From Verrucomicrobiota bacterium (GTDB lineage: Bacteria; Verrucomicrobiota; Verrucomicrobiia; Limisphaerales; UBA1096): a DNA stretch of 8,001 nt. Where the stretch lies: the NCBI GenBank assembly GCA_015658765.1, contig DQOE01000239.1, positions 1 through 8,001 on the forward strand, written 5' to 3'. Below are positions 1 to 5,819 of this stretch, piece by piece (the stretch's first letter is position 1; each line of letters opens with the position of its first letter). The notes beneath the pieces are model-generated. The model made no database searches. It saw nothing but the letters and a program-made list of their open reading frames with translations, and was not told the DNA's origin. Position numbers and translations under genes: made by a program.

Positions 1-494
1 CCGGCGTGCGCCTGGTTTCCCATTTGCGTGGTGACACCGGTGCGCTTGGCCAAGCGGGTCAGGTAACGCGCCTCGTACACGTCGTGCGTCAGCGGTTTTT
101 GCGTGTAGCAATGCTTGCCCATTTTCATCGCCATCGAGGTGGCAGCGGCGTGAGTGTGGTCGGGAGTGGAGATGGTGCAGGCGTCGATGCTGCCGCCCAT
201 CTTGTCGAGCATCACGCGGAAGTCGGGGAAACGCTTGGCTTTGGGGTACGCATTGAACATGCCCGAGCCGCGGCCTTCGTCCACGTCGCACAGTGCGACG
301 ATGTCGCAACCGGCGTTGGCCGCCCCGCTGATGTCCGCCCGGCCCTTGCCGCCCGCGCCGATGCCGGCGACGGCGAGACGGTTGTTCGCACCGAACACAC
401 GGCTCGGCACGACTTGAAAGCCAAAGGTGGCCACCGTGCTCGCGCCGATGAATCGGCGGCGCGTCATGTCTGTCTTGTTCTGTTTGGTTTTCAT
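1..494 (-). CDS. Gfo/Idh/MocA family oxidoreductase, Tat-exported (N-terminal part only; C-terminus off window)
   Basis: This is a predicted NAD(P)-dependent sugar or inositol-type oxidoreductase of the Gfo/Idh/MocA family. Only the first 164 codons are present; the frame stays open through base 1. The N-terminus has TRRRFIGAST at residues 11-20 followed by a hydrophobic stretch, which looks like a twin-arginine signal, so the enzyme probably acts outside the cytoplasm. A Rossmann fold follows: GIGAGGKG at 44-51, the acidic pair D70/D72 in LCDVDE, STPDHTH at 109-115, and QKPL at 132-135. QKPL matches the EKP motif whose lysine is catalytic in the family; Q in place of E is common in exported members. 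The ATG at 494-492 is chosen; a second in-frame ATG at 467-465 lies directly before the arginines and is possible. It starts 13 bp after the miaE stop on the same strand. The substrate cannot be predicted. Confidence 0.9.
   Translation of the reverse strand, partial: MKTKQNKTDMTRRRFIGASTVATFGFQVVPSRVFGANNRLAVAGIGAGGKGRADISGAANAGCDIVALCDVDEGRGSGMFNAYPKAKRFPDFRVMLDKMGGSIDACTISTPDHTHAAATSMAMKMGKHCYTQKPLTHDVYEARYLTRLAKRTGVTTQMGNQAHA
43..56. repeat. Dispersed palindrome copy 1
   Basis: CGCTTGGCCAAGCG is a perfect 14-bp palindrome, followed by G to give the 13-mer CTTGGCCAAGCGG at 45-57. It lies inside the oxidoreductase gene, where it encodes Leu-Ala-Lys-Arg on the minus strand. Confidence 0.75.
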
Positions 495-507
495 GATGTC
501 AGTTGGT

Positions 508-1095
508 TCAGTGCAAAGCGGCTCGCAATTCCAGCCCGTCGACGATCCGGCCCTCGGCCTCATTCAATTCCGTCAGCCGCGAGTAAACCCGATCCTTCTC
601 AAAATACTCCAGGGCCATCCCGACGAAAATATGCCCGTGCCTGGCCTCGGACACCCAAAGGTCGTGGTAGAACTGCTGCAGCCCTTTGTCGTCGTCCAGC
701 GCCTCCGAAACAAGCCGAAAACGCTCCGCGCCCCGGCATTCGATGATCGACGCCAGCAGCAGTCGGTCGAGAAACCGCCGCAGCGAGTCGCTGTGCAGCA
801 ACTTCATCAGCGCCGTGATGTACGGATCTTTCGCAATCTCCTTGGCCAACGGAATGCCGCGCTCCCGCATCACCTCGTAAACCTGCTGGAAATGCTCCAG
901 TTCCTCGACGCCGGTGGCGATCAACTCCGGAATGATCTCGAGCCGATCCGGATACTTGGCCACGAGACTCATCGCCAGCGCCGAGGCCTTACGCTCGCAG
1001 TCGGCGTGGTCCCGCAGGAACGACGGCAGGTTAGCCATCACGGCGACAACCCACTCCGGCTTGGTGGCCACGGTCAGTTCAAGGGATAATTTCAT
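508..1095 (-). CDS. miaE: tRNA-(ms[2]io[6]A)-hydroxylase MiaE
   Basis: MiaE is an O2-dependent diiron monooxygenase that hydroxylates the isopentenyl group of 2-methylthio-N6-isopentenyladenosine at position 37 of tRNAs. The 195-residue protein is a ferritin-like helical bundle. It shows the full set of putative iron ligands: E34 (CERKAS), E65 and H68 (EELEHF), E119 (IIECRGAERF), and E150 and H153 (SEARHGH). The spacing of two ExxH-type pairs and the CRGAERF segment are typical of MiaE. The open frame begins at a TTG at 1125, but the ATG at 1095-1093, giving MKLSLELTV, fits family N-termini better. No clear Shine-Dalgarno sequence precedes either. It is divergent from purN and sits just upstream of the Gfo/Idh/MocA gene, which may be co-transcribed. 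The enzyme needs MiaA and MiaB for its substrate; neither is in this window. Confidence 0.9.
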   Translation of the reverse strand: MKLSLELTVATKPEWVVAVMANLPSFLRDHADCERKASALAMSLVAKYPDRLEIIPELIATGVEELEHFQQVYEVMRERGIPLAKEIAKDPYITALMKLLHSDSLRRFLDRLLLASIIECRGAERFRLVSEALDDDKGLQQFYHDLWVSEARHGHIFVGMALEYFEKDRVYSRLTELNEAEGRIVDGLELRAALH

Positions 1096-1116
1096 CCGGC
1101 GGCGGCAGGCTACCAA

Positions 1117-1129
1117 CTTGGCCAAGCGG
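1117..1129. repeat. Dispersed palindrome copy 2
   Basis: The 13-mer CTTGGCCAAGCGG lies in the miaE-purN intergenic region, 21 bp upstream of the preferred miaE ATG. The palindromic core is 1117-1126. Confidence 0.7.
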
Positions 1130-1183
1130 CGTGGAGTTTCAAGTTTTCAGATTGAGTTTTTGAATGGGATCCAGATTTTCAGG

Positions 1184-1251
1184 ATTCGTAGGATTTGCAA
1201 ACGCAAAGCAACTCAATCGCTCCTTTTTCATCTTTTTCAAATCCTACCAAT
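1184..1251. repeat. Imperfect inverted repeat, 14-bp arms
   Basis: The arm at 1184-1197 (ATTCGTAGGATTTG) pairs with the reverse complement of the arm at 1238-1251 (CAAATCCTACCAAT) at 13 of 14 positions, including 10 consecutive bases, across a 40-bp spacer. The arms are flanked by further partial matches (CAGGATT on one side, AATCTG on the other). No run of T follows, so it does not look like an intrinsic terminator. It may be a fragment of a dispersed intergenic repeat or a MITE-like element. Confidence 0.6.
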
Positions 1252-1333
1252 CTGCGTTCATCTGTGTCCCGTCTTTACTGCTCTCCGCCCACTCTTGAGG
1301 CGCGTGCGCTCCCATTGGCTATTTCGCACTCCC

Positions 1334-1345
1334 CTTGGCCAAGCG
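1334..1345. repeat. Dispersed palindrome copy 3
   Basis: CTTGGCCAAGCG lies about 40 bp upstream of purN. The core CTTGGCCAAG (1334-1343) is directly followed by a partial second copy, CGCTTGG. Confidence 0.7.
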
Positions 1346-1385
1346 CTTGGTTTAGCCTGCGGCGCGTCCGCTTGGGACAAACCGC

Positions 1386-1979
1386 ATGAGTGATAAAACC
1401 AAACTGGCCGTGCTCGGCTCCGGCAAGGGGTCAAACCTCGTCTCGTTGGTCAAGGCCTGCGCCGCCGGGGCGCTGCCGGCGGACATTGTGCTGGTGGCCA
1501 GCGATGTCGCCGATGCGGGAATTCTGGAGCGCGCCGCAGGATCCGGCCTGTCGGCCCGGTTTATCGAGCCGGGGAAATTCCGCACCAAACTGGACGAAAC
1601 CGCCGAGGCGGCCTACGTCGCCGCGCTCCGTGAATCCGGGGCCGAGTGGGTGGCTTTGGCCGGTTTCATGCGCATTTTGAAGGGTGATTTTCTGCGTGCA
1701 TTCGAGAAAAAGGTCGTTAATATTCACCCCTCTTTGCTGCCCGCATTTCCGGGGCTGGAGGCTTGGAAGCAGGCGCACGATTACGGGGTGAAGGCCACCG
1801 GTTGCACCGTTCACATGGTGGATCACGGCATCGACACCGGCTCCATTCTGGCACAGGGCGTGGTACCCGTGCTCGCGGATGACACCGCCGCGACGCTTCA
1901 CCAGCGCATCCAGCAAGAGGAACACACGCTTTATCCGCGAACACTCGCCCGTTTGTTCAACGGCGAGATTCGCGTTTAG
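1386..1979 (+). CDS. purN: Phosphoribosylglycinamide formyltransferase (GAR transformylase 1)
   Basis: PurN transfers the formyl group of 10-formyl-tetrahydrofolate to glycinamide ribonucleotide, the third step of de novo purine synthesis, in the cytoplasm. The 197-residue protein has the family's usual length and motifs: the phosphate-binding loop GSGKGSNL at 11-18, the nucleotide-site segment [12 protein letters not shown] at 39-50, AGFMRIL at 92-98, the catalytic segment [14 protein letters not shown] at 110-123, and HGIDTGSI at 147-154. The catalytic triad is intact as N112, H114 and D150, corresponding to N106, H108 and D144 in E. coli. The ATG at 1386 gives the expected N-terminus; no Shine-Dalgarno sequence is visible before it. 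It opens the plus-strand cluster and is followed after 23 bp by a small basic ORF and then hisG. Purine and histidine synthesis are linked through ATP/PRPP use and AICAR recycling, so the proximity is plausible, though co-transcription is inferred. Confidence 0.96.
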   Translation: MSDKTKLAVLGSGKGSNLVSLVKACAAGALPADIVLVASDVADAGILERAAGSGLSARFIEPGKFRTKLDETAEAAYVAALRESGAEWVALAGFMRILKGDFLRAFEKKVVNIHPSLLPAFPGLEAWKQAHDYGVKATGCTVHMVDHGIDTGSILAQGVVPVLADDTAATLHQRIQQEEHTLYPRTLARLFNGEIRV

Positions 1980-1982
1980 CAC

Positions 1983-1996
1983 ACTCCGCATGGAGT
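1983..1996 (+). promoter_or_regulatory. Small hairpin covering the ribosome binding site of the 40-residue ORF
   Basis: ACTCC (1983-1987) and GGAGT (1992-1996) are perfectly complementary around the four-base loop GCAT. The GGAG in the 3' arm is the best Shine-Dalgarno candidate for the ATG at 2003, with a 7-base spacing. The stem is only 5 bp and may be weak or fortuitous. If it forms, it would hide the ribosome binding site of the small ORF and, through overlap, could affect hisG translation. Confidence 0.3.
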
Positions 1997-2002
1997 ATGA
2001 AG

Positions 2003-2125
2003 ATGAACATAAAACTGCCGCGCAGGACTTGGCGATTCAACCCGGCCACCCGGGTGAAGCAATCCGTCAAGCGCTACGCCCGTGCCCGGGCCAAGCTGAC
2101 AGCGCGCCGGCAAATCCATGAGTAA
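2003..2125 (+). CDS. Small highly basic protein, 40 residues, overlapping hisG
   Basis: This short ORF begins MNIKLPRRTWRFNP and ends ARRQIHE. It is very rich in Arg and Lys, with a central segment VKQSVKRYARARAKL that could form a basic helix. It has one of the few good Shine-Dalgarno sequences in the window (GGAG at 1992-1995, 7 bases before the ATG). Its TAA stop (2123-2125) overlaps the hisG start in ATGAGTAA, an 8-bp overlap that suggests translational coupling. I do not recognise the family. The composition suggests nucleic acid or ribosome binding, as for the other tiny basic protein at 3042. It has a single His near its end, so it is not a histidine attenuator leader peptide. Whether it is a real protein rather than a coupling leader needs conservation data. 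Confidence 0.6.
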   Translation: MNIKLPRRTWRFNPATRVKQSVKRYARARAKLTARRQIHE

Positions 2126-2999
2126 AAAGAAAATCATCCGATTCGGACTACCCAAGGGCAGCCTGGAGAAACCGACCATCGAGAAGATGGCCAAGGCCGG
2201 GTATAACATCCGCGTCAGCAACCGTTCGCTGGTGCCGTACATCGACGATCCGGAAATCGAGATTCGCCTTATCCGCGCGCAAGAAATCAGCCGCTACGTC
2301 GAGCTGGGCTACCTCGACTGCGGCATCACCGGGCTGGACTGGATCATGGAGAACGGCTCCAAAGTTCATGAGGTCACCGAGTTGCTGTTCAGCCGCGCCA
2401 CCCGCCGGCCGGCCCGCTGGGTGCTCTGCGTGCCGGAGGAGTCGCCCATCAAGAGCGTCAAGGGCCTGAAAGGCAAGCGCATCGCCACCGAGGTCGTGAA
2501 CCTCACCAAAAAGTATCTGCGCAAAAACGGCGTCAAGGCCAGCGTCGAGTTTTCCTGGGGCGCCACCGAGGTGAAGGCCCGCGAATTGGTCGATGCCATC
2601 GTCGAGGTCACGGAGACCGGATCGAGCCTTGTGGCGAATAAATTACGCATTATTGATGAGCTGCTTTCCTCCACCCCGCGGCTGATTTCCAACCGTGAAA
2701 CTTGGAAAAACAGCTGGAAGCGCAACAAGATCGAGACCATCGCAATGCTCCTGCGGGGCGCGCTCGACGCCGAGACCAAGGTCGGCATGAAATTCAACAT
2801 CGAGGAAAAAAACCTGTCAAAAGTGTTGAAAAAGCTCCCCGCCTTGCGTAATCCAACCGTTTCCGGCTTGAGTGGCAGTGGCTGGGTGGCGGTTGAGACC
2901 ATCATCGAGGAGGCTGTTGCCCGGGAGATTATCCCGGCACTCAAGACCGCCGGAGCCGAGGGAATCATCGAGTATCCCCTCAACAAGGTAGTCCATTAA
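2118..2999 (+). CDS. hisG: ATP phosphoribosyltransferase, long form
   Basis: HisG condenses ATP and PRPP to phosphoribosyl-ATP, the first committed and feedback-regulated step of histidine synthesis. At 293 residues it is the long, hexameric form, which does not need HisZ. The catalytic part shows LPKGSLE at 11-17, the segment LGYLDCGITGLDW at 63-75, KRIATE at 120-125, GATEVKA at 148-154, and the PRPP loop DAIVEVTETGSSL at 159-171. Residues from about 213 to the end form the C-terminal regulatory domain (PALRNPTVSGL and GWVAVETII), which in the family binds histidine as the allosteric inhibitor. The ATG at 2118 overlaps the end of the 40-residue ORF and has no Shine-Dalgarno sequence of its own, so translation may depend on the upstream ORF. 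It is followed after 42 bp by the bS22-like gene. No other his genes are in the window. Confidence 0.96.
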   Translation: MSKKKIIRFGLPKGSLEKPTIEKMAKAGYNIRVSNRSLVPYIDDPEIEIRLIRAQEISRYVELGYLDCGITGLDWIMENGSKVHEVTELLFSRATRRPARWVLCVPEESPIKSVKGLKGKRIATEVVNLTKKYLRKNGVKASVEFSWGATEVKARELVDAIVEVTETGSSLVANKLRIIDELLSSTPRLISNRETWKNSWKRNKIETIAMLLRGALDAETKVGMKFNIEEKNLSKVLKKLPALRNPTVSGLSGSGWVAVETIIEEAVAREIIPALKTAGAEGIIEYPLNKVVH

Positions 3000-3041
3000 T
3001 TTTTAACTGCTAAAGAAACAAACCACCGAAACGAGACATAC

Positions 3042-3143
3042 ATGGGTTCACTGAAGAAACGCCGGAAAGCGAAAATCAACAAGCACAAGCGCAAGAAAAA
3101 ATCCCGCGCCAATCGCCACAAGAAGCGCACCTGGCAGAAGTAG
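3042..3143 (+). CDS. bS22/mS38-like small ribosomal subunit protein (AURKAIP1/COX24 domain)
   Basis: This 33-residue protein starts MGSLKKRRKAKINKHKRKKK and ends RHKKRTWQK; more than half of its residues are Lys, Arg or His. The pattern MGS-x-KKRRK-x-K-x-x-K-K-H-x-K near the start and R-x-x-RHKKR near the end matches the AURKAIP1/COX24 C-terminal family (DUF1713). Members include mycobacterial bS22 and mitochondrial mS38, which sit near the decoding region of the small ribosomal subunit. The assignment is by recognition of the family pattern, not by a search. It lies between hisG (42-bp gap) and the TPR lipoprotein gene (43-bp gap). The gap upstream is AT-rich and may hold its own promoter; a weak GAGA precedes the ATG. 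It is too short for most ORF cut-offs and easily missed. Confidence 0.82.
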   Translation: MGSLKKRRKAKINKHKRKKKSRANRHKKRTWQK

Positions 3144-3186
3144 CCTGCCGGGCTTGCGCCACGCTGTGCCGGGTGAACCCCCGACC

Positions 3187-5013
3187 ATGAGACGCGGTTC
3201 ACATACGAGACTGTTCCTCGGGCTGACCCTGTTGTGGGCCGGCACCGGGTGTTCCACTTCGCCCCTGGCCAAGCCGCGACCCGGCGTCCCCTCCGGCGTT
3301 TACGGCGTCAATATCGAGGAGAAAACCGGCCCAGAAGATCCTGAGTTCCGGAACCGCGTCGAGGGTCTCACCCACTTCCTAACCAGCCGCAGCTTTGAGT
3401 TTCGAGGCAAGCCGGACGACTCCCTCAAGCACCTCGAGGCTGCCGCCAAGGCGGATCCCTCGCAGGAGACCGTGATTGCCCAGGCCGCCCGCCGGTTTCT
3501 CCAACGAAAAAAAACCGATAAGGCCATCGAGATTCTTCGCCTTGGCCAGGCGGCCAACCCGGAATCGGTGACGACGCACGAGTGGCTCGGCCTCGCCTAT
3601 CAGCAGGCCAGCCAACCGGACGAAGCCATCGCCGCCTTCGGGATTGCCCTTGCCAAGTCGAACCCGACACTCATCTCCGTTCGCGGCTTGGCCAAGCTCC
3701 ACGCTGCGGCCAAGCGCTTTGATGACGCATTCAAGGTGCTCGACACGGCCCTCACCAAGGACAAACGCGAGCCGGAATTCTGGCTGGGCATCGCTGACCT
3801 GTACCGCGACACCGGCATCGCTGCCCGGGCCAAAATGGACAGGATCAAGGCTGGCATCATCACAAGCCTCGACAAGGGCAGCGCCCTCAAGTCGGAGAGC
3901 CCGCTGATCCTCCATCGGCTGGCTGACTACTACAAAGTCTGGGGCGAGAGTGACAAGGCCATCGCGTTGTTCGTCCAGTTGATCGAACTGAACCCCGGCC
4001 TGATCGGTGTTCGCGAGCAATTGGCTGACCTTTATCTGCGCGCGGACATGACCCAGGACGCCACCCGGCAACTCGAGGCCATCCTGCGCGAGCGCCCCAC
4101 CAACGAGCGTGCGTTGTTCGTGCTTGGGGGCATCAAGCGCCAACTCGACAAACTCGAAGAGGCGGCCGCCCACTTCGAGACCGTCCTCAAGATCAACCCC
4201 AAGTTCGAGCTGGCCTATTACGAGCTGGCCGGCGTGCGGCTGTTTCAAAACAGGCCCACCATAACACTCGCCACGCTCAAAAAGGCCGGTGAGCAGTTCA
4301 AGCCCAGGTTCATCACCAAGTTTTACGCCGGACTCGCCCACAGCGCCCTCTACCAATATCCCAAGGCTATCGAAAACCTGCTCGACGCCGAGAAACTGGC
4401 CCAAGCCGGCGAGCAAAACCGGCTCACCCATTTTTTCTATTTCCAGCTTGGCGCAGCCTACGAGCGAAACCGCCAGTACGAAACCGCCGACAAGACCTTC
4501 AACAAAGCCATCGAGATGTCTCCCGAATACCACAACGCCATGAACTATCTCGGCTACATGTGGGCGGACATCAACCGCAACCTCGACGAGGCGGCCAAGC
4601 ACATCACCATGGCCAACGAGCTTTCCCCCGACAACGCCTCGTACGTGGACAGCCTCGGCTGGCTGTATTTCCGGCAGGGCAAATTCACCGAGGCGCTCGC
4701 CGAGTTGCAGCGGGCCGCTGAGTTGATCAAGGACGAGCCCGACTCCACCATCCACGAGCACATCGGCGACACGCACCAACAACTTGGCCAAGCGGACGAG
4801 GCCAGGGCGCAGTGGGAAAAGTCGCTTGGCCTCCTTCGCAAGCAGGAGGCTGAAATGACCTCGCCGGACTCCTACCTGCTCGAGCAACTCGGCAACGTGC
4901 TCAACAAGCTTGGCCAAGCGGACAAGGCCAATGCCGCCTGGCAGCGTTCCTACGACATCACCCCCAACCAGCCGCTCCACAAAAAACTCCACCCCGCGGA
5001 AAAAAAGGAGTGA
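3187..5013 (+). CDS. Tetratricopeptide-repeat lipoprotein
   Basis: This is a 608-residue protein made almost entirely of TPR units behind a lipoprotein-type signal. The N-terminus is MRRGSHTRLFLGLTLLWAGTGC, with two Arg, a hydrophobic core and a candidate lipid-modified Cys22. The preceding TG is typical of a lipobox but the Gly at -3 is less so. About 14 TPR-like helix pairs follow, recognisable by segments such as DEAIAAFGIALAKSNP, DKAIALFVQLIELNP, EEAAAHFETVLKINP, DEAAKHITMANELSP and DEARAQWEKSLGL. Such proteins are scaffolds for protein complexes; here it probably faces the periplasm. The open frame extends to a TTG at 3154, but the ATG at 3187 starts a proper signal peptide. The last two repeats carry near-identical DNA (4783-4804 and 4909-4930), each with the dispersed palindrome. 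Its stop overlaps the next start by one base (TGATG). The partner and specific role are unknown. Confidence 0.88.
   Translation: MRRGSHTRLFLGLTLLWAGTGCSTSPLAKPRPGVPSGVYGVNIEEKTGPEDPEFRNRVEGLTHFLTSRSFEFRGKPDDSLKHLEAAAKADPSQETVIAQAARRFLQRKKTDKAIEILRLGQAANPESVTTHEWLGLAYQQASQPDEAIAAFGIALAKSNPTLISVRGLAKLHAAAKRFDDAFKVLDTALTKDKREPEFWLGIADLYRDTGIAARAKMDRIKAGIITSLDKGSALKSESPLILHRLADYYKVWGESDKAIALFVQLIELNPGLIGVREQLADLYLRADMTQDATRQLEAILRERPTNERALFVLGGIKRQLDKLEEAAAHFETVLKINPKFELAYYELAGVRLFQNRPTITLATLKKAGEQFKPRFITKFYAGLAHSALYQYPKAIENLLDAEKLAQAGEQNRLTHFFYFQLGAAYERNRQYETADKTFNKAIEMSPEYHNAMNYLGYMWADINRNLDEAAKHITMANELSPDNASYVDSLGWLYFRQGKFTEALAELQRAAELIKDEPDSTIHEHIGDTHQQLGQADEARAQWEKSLGLLRKQEAEMTSPDSYLLEQLGNVLNKLGQADKANAAWQRSYDITPNQPLHKKLHPAEKKE
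3686..3697. repeat. Dispersed palindrome copy 4
   Basis: GCTTGGCCAAGC is a perfect 12-bp palindrome inside the TPR lipoprotein gene, where it encodes Leu-Ala-Lys. Confidence 0.65.
4783..4795. repeat. Dispersed palindrome copy 5
   Basis: The 13-mer CTTGGCCAAGCGG encodes Leu-Gly-Gln-Ala in the penultimate TPR of the lipoprotein. Confidence 0.7.
4909..4921. repeat. Dispersed palindrome copy 6
   Basis: The 13-mer CTTGGCCAAGCGG encodes Leu-Gly-Gln-Ala in the last TPR, exactly 126 bp (42 codons) after copy 5. Confidence 0.7.
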
Positions 5014-5396
5014 TGGCCCACCGGTTCAAGAAACACTACACGCTGGCCGAGGCCCGGGCCATGATGCCCAGGGTCAGGGAGTGGCTGGACTCGATGGTTC
5101 AACTTCGTCACGAGTACGCCACGATCAGCAAGCGCGTCGATAACATGATGAGCGCCCAGTCCGACGTCGGCGGCGACTCGGTCAACCAGTCGCTCAAGCT
5201 CCTGTCCAAAATTCAGGCCATCCTTGGCGAATTCAAGACGCACCAAATCTTCATCAAAGATGCCGAGCGCGGCCTGGTGGACTTCCCCTCCCGCCGGGGC
5301 ACTCGCGAGGTTTTCCTGTGCTGGGAAAAAAGCGAGGACGACATCGCCCACTGGCACGAACTAGACACCGGCTACGACCACCGCGAGCCGCTTTAG
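5013..5396 (+). CDS. DUF2203 family protein
   Basis: This 127-residue cytoplasmic protein begins MAHRFKKHYTLAEARAMMPR and carries near its end the segment RGLVDFPSRRGTREVFLCWE, followed by the segment DDIAHWHELDTGYDHREPL. The N-terminal F/YTL-x-EA, the central helical region, the K/R-D-x-x-x-GLVDFP motif, the V-x-LCW strand and the WH-x-x-x-x-G-x-x-x-R-x-P ending are the pattern of DUF2203, whose function is not known. The frame also allows a GTG at 5010, but the ATG at 5013 is preferred. It overlaps the TPR lipoprotein stop by one base, and an AAGGAG at 5005-5010 sits very close to it, so translation is probably coupled. The next gene starts 15 bp downstream. Confidence 0.83.
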   Translation: MAHRFKKHYTLAEARAMMPRVREWLDSMVQLRHEYATISKRVDNMMSAQSDVGGDSVNQSLKLLSKIQAILGEFKTHQIFIKDAERGLVDFPSRRGTREVFLCWEKSEDDIAHWHELDTGYDHREPL

Positions 5397-5411
5397 ACCG
5401 GCAAAAACACG

Positions 5412-5819
5412 ATGAACCCCCCGCCGAAACTCCCCGTAAAGGCCGAGAAACAGCGCCAACTATTCCTGCACAAGCTCAGCGGCCTGTGGGTGTTCCTGGT
5501 GGACAACGCCTTCTTTGGGGCAAACGCCATCACGCTGTTCACCGGCACACCCCTTATCTGCGCCGCCGCCTTTCTCACCAGCGGCGCGGGCGTTTTCCTG
5601 ATCGAAACCCTGGTCAACCGGGACGCAAAAGGCCGTGCCTTCAACAAAGCCCTGCTCGCCGGTGCGCTCTCCGGCATCCCCACCAGCCTTGCCGGGACGA
5701 TCTATGGGGCGTGGGTGTTGCGCATGGCCGGCTTGAGCAAAAAGGATATCCCGATTGAGGAACCGCCCATCGACGTTCAGTCCAGCACATCCCACGACGA
5801 CAGCACCGAGTCCCACTGA
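5412..5819 (+). CDS. Small membrane protein of unknown function
   Basis: This 135-residue protein was not recognised as a named family. The N-terminus is charged and cytoplasmic-looking (PVKAEKQRQLF). There are two clear hydrophobic segments, about residues 45-68 (TPLICAAAFLTSGAGVFLIE and beyond) and 80-104 (ending TSLAGTIYGAWVL), with a possible weaker one at 24-43. Between the two clear segments is a polar loop NRDAKGRAFNK. The tail from 113 on is hydrophilic and acidic with many Ser and His. The start ATG at 5412 follows the DUF2203 gene by 15 bp, so it is probably the last gene of the plus-strand operon. Its 3' end overlaps the 3' end of coaE on the opposite strand by 43 bp. Confidence 0.72.
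   Translation: MNPPPKLPVKAEKQRQLFLHKLSGLWVFLVDNAFFGANAITLFTGTPLICAAAFLTSGAGVFLIETLVNRDAKGRAFNKALLAGALSGIPTSLAGTIYGAWVLRMAGLSKKDIPIEEPPIDVQSSTSHDDSTESH

Larger units (their letters stand above)
1096..1385. other. Divergent intergenic region between miaE and purN
   Basis: This stretch of about 290 bp contains no credible ORF. It is more AT-rich than the flanking genes, especially around 1130-1275, and should hold the promoters for both miaE and purN, although no convincing -35/-10 pair was found. It contains an imperfect long inverted repeat (1184-1251), short AGGATT direct repeats (1181-1186 and 1190-1195), and a segment around 1248-1270 resembling simple-sequence intergenic repeats often seen in Verrucomicrobia and Planctomycetes. 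That last resemblance is from memory only. Exact copies of the dispersed palindrome CTTGGCCAAG lie near both ends (1117-1126 and 1334-1343). Confidence 0.6.

Noticed and set aside
6..746. 246-codon plus-strand open frame at the left edge
   Set aside because: It runs antisense to the oxidoreductase and into miaE, both recognised by motif; the translation has no family features.
1096..1125. TTG start at 1125 for miaE
   Set aside because: The ATG at 1095 matches family N-termini and the extra ten residues are translated palindrome and GC-rich leader.
1238..1275. Intrinsic terminator in the miaE-purN gap
   Set aside because: The genes diverge here, the inverted repeat has a 40-bp spacer and no following T tract.
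2003..2125. Histidine attenuation leader upstream of hisG
   Set aside because: The small ORF has only one His, at its penultimate position, and no terminator/antiterminator structure follows.
3154..3186. TTG start at 3154 for the TPR lipoprotein
   Set aside because: It would put eleven residues including Pro and Glu before the signal peptide; the ATG at 3187 gives a normal one.
3379..4992. Long open frame of 537 codons on the minus strand
   Set aside because: It is antisense to the TPR lipoprotein and shows only the compositional echo of a GC-rich repeat gene, with no recognisable domains.
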